Notes: generated from the sequence alone by a model not told the origin. DNA of 64,000 nt from Marmoricola endophyticus (GCF_014644415.1 NZ_BMKQ01000002.1:124001-188000), one strand, 5' to 3'. Shown: positions 34,371 to 43,733, counted from the first letter of the stretch. Translations and numbers: made by a program.

Positions 34371-36053
34371 ATGGCGGAGTACGTGTTCACCCTGCGCAAC
34401 GTGCGCAAGGCCCATGGAGACAAGGTCGTCCTCGACAACGTGACGCTGTCGTTCCTGCACGGGGCGAAGATCGGCGTCGTCGGGCCCAACGGCACCGGCA
34501 AGTCCACGCTGCTGAAGATCATGGCCGGGCTCGAGCAGGCGAACAACGGCGACGCCATCATCGACCCGGAGGCGACCGTCGGGATGCTCCAGCAGGAGCC
34601 TCCGCTGACCGAGGGCGCCACGGTGCTGGAGAACGTCGAGGAGGCGGTCGCCGACCTCAAGGCCAAGATGCGACGCCTCGACGAGGCGTACATGGAGATG
34701 GGCGACCCCGACGCGGACCAGGACGCCCTGATGGCCGAGACGGGGGACCTGCAGACCGAGCTGGACAACGCCGGCGCCTGGGACCTCGACAGCCGCCTGG
34801 ACCAGGCGATGGACGCGCTGCGCTGCCCGCCCGGTGACGTGCTCGTCGACAACCTGTCCGGTGGTGAGCGTCGCCGGGTCGCGCTGTGCAAGCTGCTGCT
34901 CCAGCAGCCGGACCTGCTGCTCCTCGACGAGCCCACCAACCACCTCGACGCGGAGTCGGTGCAGTGGCTGGAGGGGCACCTGGCGAACTACCCCGGTGCC
35001 GTCCTCGCCGTCACCCACGACCGGTACTTCCTCGACAACGTCGCGCAGTGGATCCTCGAGCTCGACCGGGGCAAGACCCACCCGTACGAGGGCAACTACT
35101 CCACCTACCTCGAGACCAAGAAGGAGCGGCTCAAGGTCGAGGGGCAGAAGGACGCCAAGCGCGCCCGGATGCTGGAGAAGGAGCTGGAGTGGGTGCGCTC
35201 CAACCCCAAGGCCCGTCAGGCCAAGAGCAAGTCCCGCCTGGCGCGCTACGAGGAGATGGCGGCCGAGGCGGAGCGCGCGCGCAAGATCGACACCTCCGAG
35301 ATCAACATCCCCGCCGGACCCCGCCTGGGCGACGTGGTGCTCGAGGCCACGGACCTGCGCAAGGGCTTCGGTGACCGCACCCTGATGCACGACCTGCGGT
35401 TCACCCTGCCTCGCGCCGGCATCGTCGGCGTGATCGGGCCCAACGGCGTCGGCAAGACGACGCTGTTCCGGATGATCGTCGGCGACGAGAAGCCGGACGA
35501 GGGCGACCTGAACGTGGGCCAGACGGTGAAGATCTCCTACGTCGACCAGAGCAGGGGCGGCATCGACGGCGACAAGAACGTCTGGCAGGTCGTCTCCGAC
35601 GGGCTGGACTTCATCAAGGTCGCGAACTTCGAGATGAACTCGCGCGCGTACGTCGCCTCCTTCGGGTTCAAGGGCCCCGACCAGCAGAAGAAGGCCGGCG
35701 TCCTCTCCGGCGGCGAGCGCAACCGGCTCAACCTCGCGCTCACGCTGAAGATGGGCGGCAACCTGCTGCTCCTCGACGAGCCCACCAACGACCTCGACGT
35801 CGAGACGCTGTCCTCGCTCGAGGACGCGCTGCTCGACTTCCCGGGCTGCGCGGTGGTCACCTCCCACGACCGATGGTTCCTCGACCGCGTCGCCACGCAC
35901 ATCCTCGCCTGGGAGGGCGACGACGAGGACCAGGCCCAGTGGTTCTGGTTCGAGGGGAACTTCGCCGCCTACGAGGAGAACAAGATCGAGCGACTCGGCG
36001 CCGAGGCCGCGCGCCCGCACCGGGCGTCGCACCGCCGCCTGACGCGCGACTGA
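34371..36053 (+). CDS. ettA: energy-dependent translational throttle protein EttA (ABC-F)
   Basis: This 560-residue ABC-F ATPase gates the first peptide bond on the ribosome according to the ATP/ADP ratio. There are two complete ATPase domains: Walker A GPNGTGKST and GPNGVGKTT, signatures LSGGERRRVAL and LSGGERNRLNL, and Walker B LLLLDEPTNHLD and LLLLDEPTNDLD. The linker between them (about 240-310) is charged and helical, as in the P-site tRNA interaction motif region. There are no membrane segments, so it is not a transporter. The end is followed by a hairpin shared with the convergent marR gene. Confidence 0.95.
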   Translation: MAEYVFTLRNVRKAHGDKVVLDNVTLSFLHGAKIGVVGPNGTGKSTLLKIMAGLEQANNGDAIIDPEATVGMLQQEPPLTEGATVLENVEEAVADLKAKMRRLDEAYMEMGDPDADQDALMAETGDLQTELDNAGAWDLDSRLDQAMDALRCPPGDVLVDNLSGGERRRVALCKLLLQQPDLLLLDEPTNHLDAESVQWLEGHLANYPGAVLAVTHDRYFLDNVAQWILELDRGKTHPYEGNYSTYLETKKERLKVEGQKDAKRARMLEKELEWVRSNPKARQAKSKSRLARYEEMAAEAERARKIDTSEINIPAGPRLGDVVLEATDLRKGFGDRTLMHDLRFTLPRAGIVGVIGPNGVGKTTLFRMIVGDEKPDEGDLNVGQTVKISYVDQSRGGIDGDKNVWQVVSDGLDFIKVANFEMNSRAYVASFGFKGPDQQKKAGVLSGGERNRLNLALTLKMGGNLLLLDEPTNDLDVETLSSLEDALLDFPGCAVVTSHDRWFLDRVATHILAWEGDDEDQAQWFWFEGNFAAYEENKIERLGAEAARPHRASHRRLTRD

Positions 36054-36074
36054 CCGGCGCGCCCGGCGCGCCGG
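36054..36074. terminator. stem-loop between convergent ettA and marR
   Basis: CCGGCGCGC pairs with GCGCGCCGG around a 3-nt loop (9-bp stem). It begins right after the ettA stop and ends 6 nt before the marR stop on the other strand, so it may act both ways. There is no T tract. Confidence 0.6.
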
Positions 36075-36080
36075 ACCGGG

Positions 36081-36575
36081 TCAGCTGCAGTCGCGCCGAG
36101 GGTCCGCCGACGCGGGCTTGCCGGCCAGCAGCCGGTCCGAGACGTCGTTCATCACCCGGCCGACGACGGGGAAGTCGGTCCCGGCGATGTCGACGAGGTG
36201 TCGACGGACCCCCTCGACGTGGGTCGGGGAGGCGCGCACCAGGAGGTCGTAGCCGGCCTGGGACATGATCGCGTCGACCCCACGGCCGTCCTGGCCCGAC
36301 TTCGACCGCTCGAGCAGACCGGCGCGCTCCATCCGGGCGACGGCGTGGGTGACGCGGCTGCGGGAGTGGCACAGCGCGTCGGCCAGCAGCGCCATCCGCA
36401 TCTCCCGGCCCGGGGACTCCGAGAGGCGCACGAGGATCTCGTACTCCGGGAGGGAGATGCCGTGCTCGAGCCGCAGGTCGCGGTCCAGCCGGTCCATCAG
36501 CAGCTGCGTGCCGAGGATGAAGCCACGCCACGCGACCTGCTCGTCGTGGTCGAGCCACTTCGTCCCTTCAGCCAT
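36081..36575 (-). CDS. MarR-family transcriptional regulator
   Basis: This 164-residue winged-helix repressor shows ILVRLSESPGREMRMALLADALCHSRSRVTHAVARMERAGLLER, spanning the recognition helix and the start of the wing. It probably represses the divergent yceI gene and itself through the TTGAACGTTCA site at 36639-36655. The open frame is 26 codons longer, but TAGGAT lies 7 nt before the ATG at 36575, which fixes the start. The ligand is unknown. MarR-YceI pairs are common in Actinobacteria. Confidence 0.9.
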   Translation of the reverse strand: MAEGTKWLDHDEQVAWRGFILGTQLLMDRLDRDLRLEHGISLPEYEILVRLSESPGREMRMALLADALCHSRSRVTHAVARMERAGLLERSKSGQDGRGVDAIMSQAGYDLLVRASPTHVEGVRRHLVDIAGTDFPVVGRVMNDVSDRLLAGKPASADPRRDCS

Positions 36576-36582
36576 GCTCCGG

Positions 36583-36588
36583 ATCCTA
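36583..36588 (-). promoter_or_regulatory. -10 box of a probable leaderless promoter for marR
   Basis: Read on the minus strand, TAGGAT ends 7 nt before the marR ATG. Confidence 0.5.
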
Positions 36589-36638
36589 TGCAAGCCTCGG
36601 GGAATACCCGCGCGGGACGTACCGTTGCCGCCGATCGG

Positions 36639-36655
36639 AAGTTGAACGTTCACTT
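36639..36655. promoter_or_regulatory. candidate MarR operator upstream of yceI
   Basis: AAGTTGAACGTTCACTT contains a perfect 10-bp palindrome TGAACGTTCA and nearly symmetric flanks. It lies between a possible yceI -10 box (TACCGT, 36620-36625) and the yceI ribosome site. The same half-sites occur upstream of pirin at 21680. Confidence 0.6.
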
Positions 36656-36670
36656 AATCGGAGGAACCCC

Positions 36671-37213
36671 ATGACGCAGACCACGCCGCAGACCGACTGG
36701 ATCGCCGGCAGCTGGACCATCGACCCGAGCCACTCCGAGGTCGCGTTCCGCGTGCGCCACCTCGTGGGCAAGGTGCGCGGCCAGTTCGACACCTTCCACG
36801 GCACGCTCACCACGGGCGCCACGCCCGCCGAGACCACCGCGAACGCCACCATCGACCTGAACTCGGTCAACACAGGGGACGAGGGCCGCGACGGCCACCT
36901 GCGCTCCGCCGACTTCTTCGACGTCGAGACGCACGGCCAGATGACCTTCACCAGCACCTCGTTCGACGGGGAGAAGGCGGTCGGCGAGCTGACCATCAAG
37001 GGCGTGACCAAGCCGGTCGAGCTGGACGTCGAGGTCAACGGCATCGGCGGCGACCCGTGGGGCGGCACCCGCATCGGCATCGACGCCACCACCACGATCA
37101 CGCGTCAGGACTTCGGCGTCTCCTTCAACGGCGTCGTCGACGGCTCCAAGGTCCTCGTCGGCGACAAGATCGACATCACGCTGAGCATCGAGGCCGTCCT
37201 CGACCAGGCCTGA
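36671..37213 (+). CDS. YceI-family lipid-binding protein
   Basis: This 180-residue protein folds as a lipocalin-like barrel that binds isoprenoid or fatty-acid chains in characterised members. Family landmarks are WTIDPSHSEVAFRVRHLVGKVRGQF, LNSVNTGDEGRDGHLRSADFFD and GELTIKGVTKPVELDVE. There is no signal peptide, so it is probably cytoplasmic, unlike the periplasmic Escherichia coli protein. GGAGG 6 nt before the ATG supports the start. It is divergent from the MarR gene and probably repressed by it. Confidence 0.93.
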   Translation: MTQTTPQTDWIAGSWTIDPSHSEVAFRVRHLVGKVRGQFDTFHGTLTTGATPAETTANATIDLNSVNTGDEGRDGHLRSADFFDVETHGQMTFTSTSFDGEKAVGELTIKGVTKPVELDVEVNGIGGDPWGGTRIGIDATTTITRQDFGVSFNGVVDGSKVLVGDKIDITLSIEAVLDQA

Positions 37214-37229
37214 TCCTCGGGACGTGCGA

Positions 37230-37263
37230 TCGGCCCCGGCCCCCGCGAGGGGACCGGGGCCGA
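37230..37263. terminator. strong stem-loop between convergent yceI and thiolase
   Basis: TCGGCCCCGG pairs with CCGGGGCCGA, and inside it CCCC pairs with GGGG around GCGA. The long GC-rich hairpin lies between the two convergent stop codons and can serve both. Confidence 0.8.
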
Positions 37264-37275
37264 CGTGCGTCCGTC

Positions 37276-38493
37276 TCAGGACATGCGCTCCAGGACCAGC
37301 GCCATGCCCTGGCCGCCGCCGACGCACATGGTGATCAGCCCGGTGGACTTGTCGTGGGTCTGCAGCGAGTTGATCATCGTGTTCTGCAGCCGCGCCCCGG
37401 TCATGCCGAAGGGGTGGCCCACGGCGATGGCGCCGCCGTTGACGTTGAGCCGGTCGAGGTCGATGCCGAGGTCCTGGTAGGACGGCACGACCTGGGCGGC
37501 GAACGCCTCGTTGATCTCGACGAGGTCGATGTCGTCGATGCTCATGTTCGCCCGCGCCAGCGCCTGCTTGGACGCCTCGACGGGGCCCAGGCCCATGATC
37601 TCCGGCGACAGGCCGGTGACGCCGGTCGACACGACGCGCGCCAGCGGCGTGAGGCCGAGCTCCTTCGCCTTGGTGTCGGACATGACCACGACGGCGGCCG
37701 CGCCGTCGTTGAGGGCGCAGCAGTTGCCGGCGGTCACCACGCCGTCGGGACGGAAGACCGGGTCCAGGCCGGCGATCTTCTCGTACGTCACACCGGCTCG
37801 CGGGCCGTCGTCGGCGGTGACGACGGTGCCGTCCGGCGTCGTCACCGGGGTGATCTCGCGCTCCCAGAAGCCCTCGGCGATCGCCTTCTCGGCGAGGTTC
37901 TGGCTGCGGACGCCGAACTCGTCGAGCTCCTGGCGGCTCAGGCCGCGCATGGTCGCGACGTTCTCGGCGGTCTGCCCCATCGCGATGTAGGCGTCGGGGA
38001 CCTTGCCGTCCTCGCGCGGGTCGTGCCAGGTCTCGTTGCTCGCCGCGGTGGCGTCGGTGCGCTCCTTGGCCTCGCCGAACACCGGGTTCTCGGTGCCGGG
38101 CAGGTGGTCGGAGGTGCCCTTGGCGAACCGCGAGACGGTCTCGACGCCGGCGGAGATGAAGCAGTCGCCCTCCCCGGCCTTGATCGCGTGGAAGGCCATC
38201 CGGGTGGTCTGCACCGACGAGGAGCAGTAGCGCGTGATCGTGGCTCCGGGCAGGTGGTCGTATCCGAGCAGCACGGACACGATGCGGCCCATGTTGAAGC
38301 CGGACTCGCCGCCGGGCAGGCCGCAGCCGAGGTACAGGTCGTCGATCTGCTTCGGGTCCAGCTCGGGGATCTTGTCCAGCGCGGCGCGGACGATCGTCGC
38401 GGTCAGGTCGTCGGGCCGCAGGTCCTTCAGCGAGCCCTTGTTGGCACGGCCGATGGGGGAGCGGGCGGCGGAGACGATGACTGCTTCGGGCAT
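37276..38493 (-). CDS. acetyl-CoA acetyltransferase (thiolase)
   Basis: This 405-residue thiolase either cleaves 3-ketoacyl-CoA in beta-oxidation or condenses two acetyl-CoA. The catalytic residues are Cys90 in [10 protein letters not shown], the His in [14 protein letters not shown] and the second Cys in [15 protein letters not shown] precedes the ATG at good spacing. The divergent gene encodes an acyl-CoA thioesterase, which points to fatty-acid turnover. Chain-length preference cannot be read from the sequence. Confidence 0.94.
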   Translation of the reverse strand: MPEAVIVSAARSPIGRANKGSLKDLRPDDLTATIVRAALDKIPELDPKQIDDLYLGCGLPGGESGFNMGRIVSVLLGYDHLPGATITRYCSSSVQTTRMAFHAIKAGEGDCFISAGVETVSRFAKGTSDHLPGTENPVFGEAKERTDATAASNETWHDPREDGKVPDAYIAMGQTAENVATMRGLSRQELDEFGVRSQNLAEKAIAEGFWEREITPVTTPDGTVVTADDGPRAGVTYEKIAGLDPVFRPDGVVTAGNCCALNDGAAAVVVMSDTKAKELGLTPLARVVSTGVTGLSPEIMGLGPVEASKQALARANMSIDDIDLVEINEAFAAQVVPSYQDLGIDLDRLNVNGGAIAVGHPFGMTGARLQNTMINSLQTHDKSTGLITMCVGGGQGMALVLERMS

Positions 38494-38585
38494 GTGAGCT
38501 CCTCGGATCTTCAGTGGGTACGGCGGTGGTGCGGGGGCCGCTCGCAGCGGCCCGGCCTCTCGCAGCCTAGGCGGCTCCTGCGACG

Positions 38586-39494
38586 ATGCCGCACGTGCGT
38601 CACGTCTACGAGTGCCCGATGCGGTGGGCCGACCTCGACCTGCTCGGCCACGTCAACAACGTGACGTACGTCGACTACCTCCAAGAGGCGCGGATCGACA
38701 TGCTCACCCACCACGCGCCGGTGCGCGGGGGCGAGGAGCTCGGCGAGGGTGTGGTGGTCGTGCGCCACGAGGTGCAGTTCGTCCGACCGCTGCACCTGCG
38801 CAGCCGCCCGGTGCGCGTCGAGTGCTGGGTCACCGAGATCCGCGCGGCGACCTTCACGATGGCGTACGAGATCGTCGAGGACCCTGGCGACGCAGAGGAC
38901 ACCGAAGGGTCGGCGGCCGAGCGGGTCGTCTACGTCCGCGCGACGACGGTGCTGACGCCGTTCGTCTTCGCCGAGGAGCGGCCCCGCCGGCTCAGCGCCG
39001 CGGAGAAGGAGGTCCTGGGCCGGTTCCTCCACGACGGACCGGAGCCGACCGCGCCGCTGCAGGCGCTGGCGCCGAGCGAGGTCGGGTCCGCGCACCGGTA
39101 CCCGCTCGCGGTGCGCTGGTCGGACGTCGACGCCTACGGCCACGTCAACAACGTGAAGTACGTCGAGTACTTCCAGGAGGCCCGGATCAAGCTGTTCGAG
39201 GACCTCGGCCGCGACCGCGAGGCCGGCCGCGACGAGTGGAGCGCCGTCGTCGTGGCGACCACGGACATCGACTACCTCCGCCCGGTCCTCTACGACCGCG
39301 GTGCGTACGAGGTCCGCTCCTGGGTCTCCCGCGTGGGACGGCGCTCGTACGACCTCGGCGGCGAGGTCCGCGACGCCGAGGGCAGCGTCTGCGCCCGCGC
39401 CCGGGTCGTGCTGGTCAGCTTCGACCTGGACACCGAGCGCTCGGCGCCGATGCCGGCGCCGATGCGCACGGTGCTCGAACGCGCGGTGCCCTAG
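38586..39494 (+). CDS. double-hotdog acyl-CoA thioesterase
   Basis: This 302-residue protein contains two 4HBT hotdog domains in tandem. The first carries RWADLDLLGHVNNVTYVDYL and the second RWSDVDAYGHVNNVKYVEYF, both with the catalytic Asp and the HVNN turn. The fused pair makes a pseudo-dimer within one chain. It hydrolyses acyl-CoA thioesters to free acid and CoA; the natural chain is unknown. It lies divergent from a thiolase. Its stop codon is the first part of an inverted-repeat element. Confidence 0.9.
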   Translation: MPHVRHVYECPMRWADLDLLGHVNNVTYVDYLQEARIDMLTHHAPVRGGEELGEGVVVVRHEVQFVRPLHLRSRPVRVECWVTEIRAATFTMAYEIVEDPGDAEDTEGSAAERVVYVRATTVLTPFVFAEERPRRLSAAEKEVLGRFLHDGPEPTAPLQALAPSEVGSAHRYPLAVRWSDVDAYGHVNNVKYVEYFQEARIKLFEDLGRDREAGRDEWSAVVVATTDIDYLRPVLYDRGAYEVRSWVSRVGRRSYDLGGEVRDAEGSVCARARVVLVSFDLDTERSAPMPAPMRTVLERAVP

Positions 39495-39713
39495 GGTGCG
39501 TCGCCCAACCCATGGCCTGCTGCGCGCCGCCCCTCACGCACGCTGGCTGCGTTTCGCTCGCTCGACGGGCCACCGGCCCGCCTGCGCTCCCGCGCCAAGC
39601 CACCACCCCACGAGACCGCTCGCTGCGCTCGCGCTCCCGCGGGGACCCCGGAGCTGCCATCGCACGCGCTGGACGCCGCGCAGCGAACGGCCAGCGGTTG
39701 AGCAACGCACCCT
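39493..39713. repeat. 221-bp element bounded by imperfect inverted repeats
   Basis: The ends (39493-39526 and 39677-39713) are imperfect inverted copies. The outer 18 bp match at 16 positions (AGGGTGCGTCGCCCAACC against AGGGTGCGTTGCTCAACC), and similarity continues inward for about 30 bp more. The left arm begins inside the thioesterase stop codon, and the right arm ends 15 nt from the globin stop. No gene is supported inside. It may be a small nonautonomous element, a REP-like repeat or a bidirectional terminator. Confidence 0.6.
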
Positions 39714-39728
39714 GAGCGGTCCTCGCGC

Positions 39729-40124
39729 TCAGTCCTCCTCGAGCGTGTTCACCATGAACTGGGCCGCGTGGGTGACGTACTCCCAGAACTTGGCGTCCTG
39801 CTCCGGCGTCAGCTCGGCCTCGTCGAGTGCGGCCCGGAAGTGCGTCAGCCAGTGCCGCGCCGCGAGCGGCGTCACCCGGAACGGCGCGTGCCGCATCCGC
39901 AGCCGAGGGTGCCCGCGCCGCTCGGAGTACGTCGTCGGGCCGCCCCAGTACTGCTGGAGGAACAGGGTGAACCGCTCCTGGGCGGGCGCGAGGTCCGCCT
40001 CGGGGTACATCGGGCGCAGCACCTCGTCGGTCGCGACGCCGGCGTAGAAGCGGGCCACGATGCCGGCGATGGTGGCGCCACCGATCTCGTCGTAGAAGGT
40101 CTGCTCCTGGGTCACGCCGACCAT
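39729..40124 (-). CDS. glbO: truncated haemoglobin, group II (trHbO)
   Basis: This 131-residue heme protein has the group II landmarks FYDEIGG, QQYWGGPTTYSERRGHPRLRMRHAPF (with the conserved aromatic/Trp region and the proximal His in RMRH) and HFRAALDE. In mycobacteria GlbO binds oxygen tightly and is linked to respiratory or peroxide chemistry at the membrane. The gene lies in the conserved order glbO-DUF5130-pepN seen in M. tuberculosis. The ATG at 40124 is taken; a start a few codons later is possible. Confidence 0.95.
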   Translation of the reverse strand: MVGVTQEQTFYDEIGGATIAGIVARFYAGVATDEVLRPMYPEADLAPAQERFTLFLQQYWGGPTTYSERRGHPRLRMRHAPFRVTPLAARHWLTHFRAALDEAELTPEQDAKFWEYVTHAAQFMVNTLEED

Positions 40125-40139
40125 TGTCCCCGCCAGGGA

Positions 40140-43100
40140 TCAGCGCAGGGCGAGCACCCAGCCCGAGGCCGCCCGGACCCGGGCCAGCGCCCGCTCCCAC
40201 AGGATCCCGGCGACCAGCAGGGCGACGCCGACGACACCGAAGGTGGCCCACGGACCGATCGCGGTTTCGAAGGCGCTGGCCGCCACCGGCCCGAGGAAGC
40301 GCAGCGCGATGACCACGAGCACGGCCGCGCCGCAGAGGTACGGCGCCTGCCAGCGGCGTACCCCACCGAGCGCGAGCGCCGCGAGAGCCGCGGCGCCGAC
40401 CAGCATGGTGCGCACCTGCACCGGGTCCCCGAGGGTCAGCAGCAGGCTGGGCACCAGGGCGAGCAGCAGCCCCGCGCCGAGCATCGTCCAGGTGTCGGAG
40501 TCGTCCTCGGCGCTCGCTCGCCGGTAGCCGGCGACCACCAGCACCGCCGCGCCGGGCAGGGCCACCAGCTCCGGCGCGCCGGGAAGCGACCCGGTCGCTC
40601 GCACCGACTCGGCGAGCGCGAGGAGCAGCGCCGCGCCCATGCCGACCAGGTGCCGGTCGCGGTGCCGCAGCACGAGCACGGTCGCCGCCGTCCCGAGCGC
40701 CGCCAGCACCAGCGAGGACTGGGCGGAGCCATCGGCCGAGGCGAAGCCCGCCGCGCCCACCAGCACCGCGGTCACCTCGGCCGCGACCCGGACGGCCGGG
40801 CGGCGGGCCACGTCGTACGACCCGAGCAGGGCGGCGACCGCCACGACGCACAGCGCGACGGGGCGGGTGAGCGGCGCGGCGTCAAGGACGAAGGTCCAGG
40901 CGACGACGGCGTACGCCGTGCCCAGCACCGCCGCCACCACCGCGACGACCGCCGGATCGGGGCCGGCAGCGGTCGGCTCGACCGGTCGCCGCTGCTGCTC
41001 GACCAGGTGGCGTACCGACGCCGCAGCCAGCGCGGTGGCGACGACCGCCTGCACCACCCAGCGGTCGTGGGAGCCGGGGAGCGCGCTCACCGTCACGACC
41101 GCGACGAGCACGGCGGTCGCCTCGAGGCAGACGCGTGCGGTGAGCGCACGGGCCAGCCGCGAGGAGAGGAGCAGGTACGCCGCGGACACCGCCGCGAGCA
41201 GCAGGGCGGTCAGCGTGCCGCCCGCGCCTGCGGTGCCGGCCCACCCGGCGGCGGCGGCGCCGGTCGCGGCGACGAGCACGGCCGCCGAGACCGGTGCGCC
41301 GACCGGGTGCGGCGTGACCCGGTCCCAGCGCACCAGGTGGCGGGCCGAGGAGATCGTCAGCGAGGTGCCGAGCACCGCGAGGACGAGCCACAGGTCGGAC
41401 GCGCGGGTGAGGAGGAGGTACCCGGTCGCGCCCGAGAGGGTCGCCCCGACCTGTGCGGCGAGGCGGGTGGCCGTGTGCCGGCAGACGAGGTCCGCTCCCA
41501 GGAGCATCGCCGAGCCGACCAGGGCGACGGTGAGAGAGGCGACGAGAGGCGACGCGCCGGCGAGGTACGTCCACGCGTGCGCCGCCCCGGAGGCGAGCGC
41601 CGTGGTCGCCACGGCGGCGGGCAGCGCGAGCGCCGGCCTCCATGCGCGTCGGTCCTGGTCGACGACGTGGCGGCCGGCGACCACGGTGCCGGCGGTGCAC
41701 AGCAGCCCGAGGGCCCAGGCCCGCTCCGTCCCGGTCGACGCGGCCGAGGCGGTGACCAGCAGCACCAGGGCGGAGGCGCCCTCGTACGCCAGCCGGGTGT
41801 CGGTACGGCGACTCGACGGCGCCGCGCAGACGAGCACCAGCGCGCCGACGCAGGCGAGGGTCACGACGACGGGCAGGCGCCCTGCGCCGGCCACCTGCGT
41901 CCAGCCGAAGCCGGCGTAGGTCGCGAGCACCGTGGCGAGGACGGCGCCGACGGGGATGGCGAGCGACTGCCCGACGGCCGTGCTGCTGGTGCGGTCGCGG
42001 TGTCCGACGACGACGCCCGCGGCCACGGTCAGCGCGGTGGCGAGCACGGCGCTCAGCACGGCGGAGGGGACGGCCAGGGCGAGCGCGAGCAGGGTCAGCC
42101 AGGCGGCCAGGACCAGCAGCCAGGGACGCCGGGCCGGACCGCTCCGCAGGGCCAGGACCGTGGTCGAGACCGCGGCCCCGACGAGGAGCAGGACCCCGAG
42201 CCACAGCGGCTCGCCCGAGTGACCCAGCCGGACGAGGACGGTCAGGCAGGCGACGGCAGGCAGCCCCGGCAGCATCGGCCGCCAGGGGGCACCGAGCACG
42301 TGCAGCAGGCCCGCGGCGACGGCCAGGCCCGACCCGACGACGAGGACCAGCAGCCACAGACCGACCCCGCCGTGCGCGGGCAGCGGGCCGCCCAGCCCCC
42401 GTGCCCACCAGACCGTGTCGCTGCCGAGGACCGTGGCGCCTACCCGGACCGGGGGCGCCACAGCGACCACGAGGCCGAGCGCCGCGACGTTGACGAGGCC
42501 GGGCAGGACCGACCCCAGCGCCCACGTCCGCGGCGCGAGGAACGCGATCGCGGCCAGCACCACTCCGGTCGCCGCGAGGACGACCAGGCTGGTGGTGGTG
42601 TCGGTCAGCGGGCCCTGGGCGAACCCGGCGGCCACGGAGAGCGCGACGGCCGCGCAGAGGACCCGCAGCGTCCGCGGCGAGCGGGGCAGGAAGGCTGCGG
42701 CCGCGGCGATGAGGGCTGCGGCGAGGAGTGGCCAGCCCACCAGGCCGGTCCAGTACGTCGTCCGGTCGGTGGCACCGGCCAGGGCGCGGGTCCCGACGGC
42801 GAGGAGCACCAGCCAGCTGGCCAGGACCAGGCCGGTGGCGGCCCACGAGGCGACGGCGAGTCCGAGACGGCGGCCGAGCACGGCGGCGCACGCGGCCAGG
42901 ACCACGGCGAGGACCGGGCCGACCCCGTCGGGGAGGCTGCCGGTCCACAGACCGACGGCAGAGACCACGAGCAGGCCGACACCCGCGGCCAGCTCGCTCA
43001 GCACGAGGCGCCGCACCGTCGTCCGCTGGGCCAGCGCGCCGAGCAGCAGACCGCCGACCGCCAGCAGGGCGCCGATGACGACGAGGGTGGTCCGGGTCGA

Positions 43101-43733
43101 CATCGCGTCCAGCCCGGCCAGACCAGAGCGGCGGCCGGCGTCGACGTCGAGGGCGAGCAGCGCCAGGGCGAGGACGGTCAGGGTCTCGGCCCCGCCCCGC
43201 TGTCCGCGTCGGGCGAGTACGCCGCCGCTGGCCAGCACCCCGAGGGTGACGACGCCGGCGACGGCGGCCTTCGCCCCCAGCGGGAGGCTGGTCCAGCTGA
43301 CGGTGAGGAACAGCACCGCGGCCACCACGACCAGCAGCCCGCCGGTGCCGAGCAGGATCAGTGGGGCGGTGAGCCCGGAGAGCCGGGAAGGGGAGCGCGG
43401 TACGCGCGGCCCGGCCGGGTACGACGCGAGCCCGTCGGTGGCCGACACTGGCTGCGCCGGAGCGGGTGCCGGAGCGGGTGTCGGAGCGGACGCTGTGGGT
43501 GCCGGGGCCGGGTCGAGGACGGGCTCAGCAGCGGGCGGCGCCGGGGCCGTACGGACGGCGGTCGCCTGGCCGGCGCGGATCTCCTCGATGATCCGGTCGG
43601 CGCTGGTCAGCACCGACCAGAGCTCGACACCCAGCGGGCCCGAGAGGTCCAGGCGGCAGGCGGCGCAGCGTCCGTCGGGACGCACGGTGGCGCGGCAGTC
43701 GGGGCACAGGCGCGGGTCGAGCAGTCGGCTCAT
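40140..43733 (-). CDS. giant polytopic membrane protein with N-terminal zinc ribbon
   Basis: This 1197-residue protein begins with a cysteine pair motif CPDC (10-13) and CAAC (23-26), a zinc ribbon of the kind used for protein or nucleic-acid contact. A linker with Pro/Ala repeats (PAPAPAPAP) follows at about 75-115, and then more than 30 hydrophobic helices run almost without loops to the C-terminus. I know no enzymatic motif in it. Similar proteins occur in Actinobacteria and are usually annotated as hypothetical. It ends 15 nt from glbO on the same strand. The ATG at 43733 is preferred to a GTG two codons earlier. The long plus-strand frame opposite it is a GC-driven shadow. Confidence 0.8.
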   Translation of the reverse strand: MSRLLDPRLCPDCRATVRPDGRCAACRLDLSGPLGVELWSVLTSADRIIEEIRAGQATAVRTAPAPPAAEPVLDPAPAPTASAPTPAPAPAPAQPVSATDGLASYPAGPRVPRSPSRLSGLTAPLILLGTGGLLVVVAAVLFLTVSWTSLPLGAKAAVAGVVTLGVLASGGVLARRGQRGGAETLTVLALALLALDVDAGRRSGLAGLDAMSTRTTLVVIGALLAVGGLLLGALAQRTTVRRLVLSELAAGVGLLVVSAVGLWTGSLPDGVGPVLAVVLAACAAVLGRRLGLAVASWAATGLVLASWLVLLAVGTRALAGATDRTTYWTGLVGWPLLAAALIAAAAAFLPRSPRTLRVLCAAVALSVAAGFAQGPLTDTTTSLVVLAATGVVLAAIAFLAPRTWALGSVLPGLVNVAALGLVVAVAPPVRVGATVLGSDTVWWARGLGGPLPAHGGVGLWLLVLVVGSGLAVAAGLLHVLGAPWRPMLPGLPAVACLTVLVRLGHSGEPLWLGVLLLVGAAVSTTVLALRSGPARRPWLLVLAAWLTLLALALAVPSAVLSAVLATALTVAAGVVVGHRDRTSSTAVGQSLAIPVGAVLATVLATYAGFGWTQVAGAGRLPVVVTLACVGALVLVCAAPSSRRTDTRLAYEGASALVLLVTASAASTGTERAWALGLLCTAGTVVAGRHVVDQDRRAWRPALALPAAVATTALASGAAHAWTYLAGASPLVASLTVALVGSAMLLGADLVCRHTATRLAAQVGATLSGATGYLLLTRASDLWLVLAVLGTSLTISSARHLVRWDRVTPHPVGAPVSAAVLVAATGAAAAGWAGTAGAGGTLTALLLAAVSAAYLLLSSRLARALTARVCLEATAVLVAVVTVSALPGSHDRWVVQAVVATALAAASVRHLVEQQRRPVEPTAAGPDPAVVAVVAAVLGTAYAVVAWTFVLDAAPLTRPVALCVVAVAALLGSYDVARRPAVRVAAEVTAVLVGAAGFASADGSAQSSLVLAALGTAATVLVLRHRDRHLVGMGAALLLALAESVRATGSLPGAPELVALPGAAVLVVAGYRRASAEDDSDTWTMLGAGLLLALVPSLLLTLGDPVQVRTMLVGAAALAALALGGVRRWQAPYLCGAAVLVVIALRFLGPVAASAFETAIGPWATFGVVGVALLVAGILWERALARVRAASGWVLALR

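Noticed and set aside
38535-38553. GGGCCGCT-CGC-AGCGGCCC hairpin as a terminator
   Set aside because: It lies between divergent starts (thiolase and thioesterase), where a terminator makes little sense; it may be an operator or chance.
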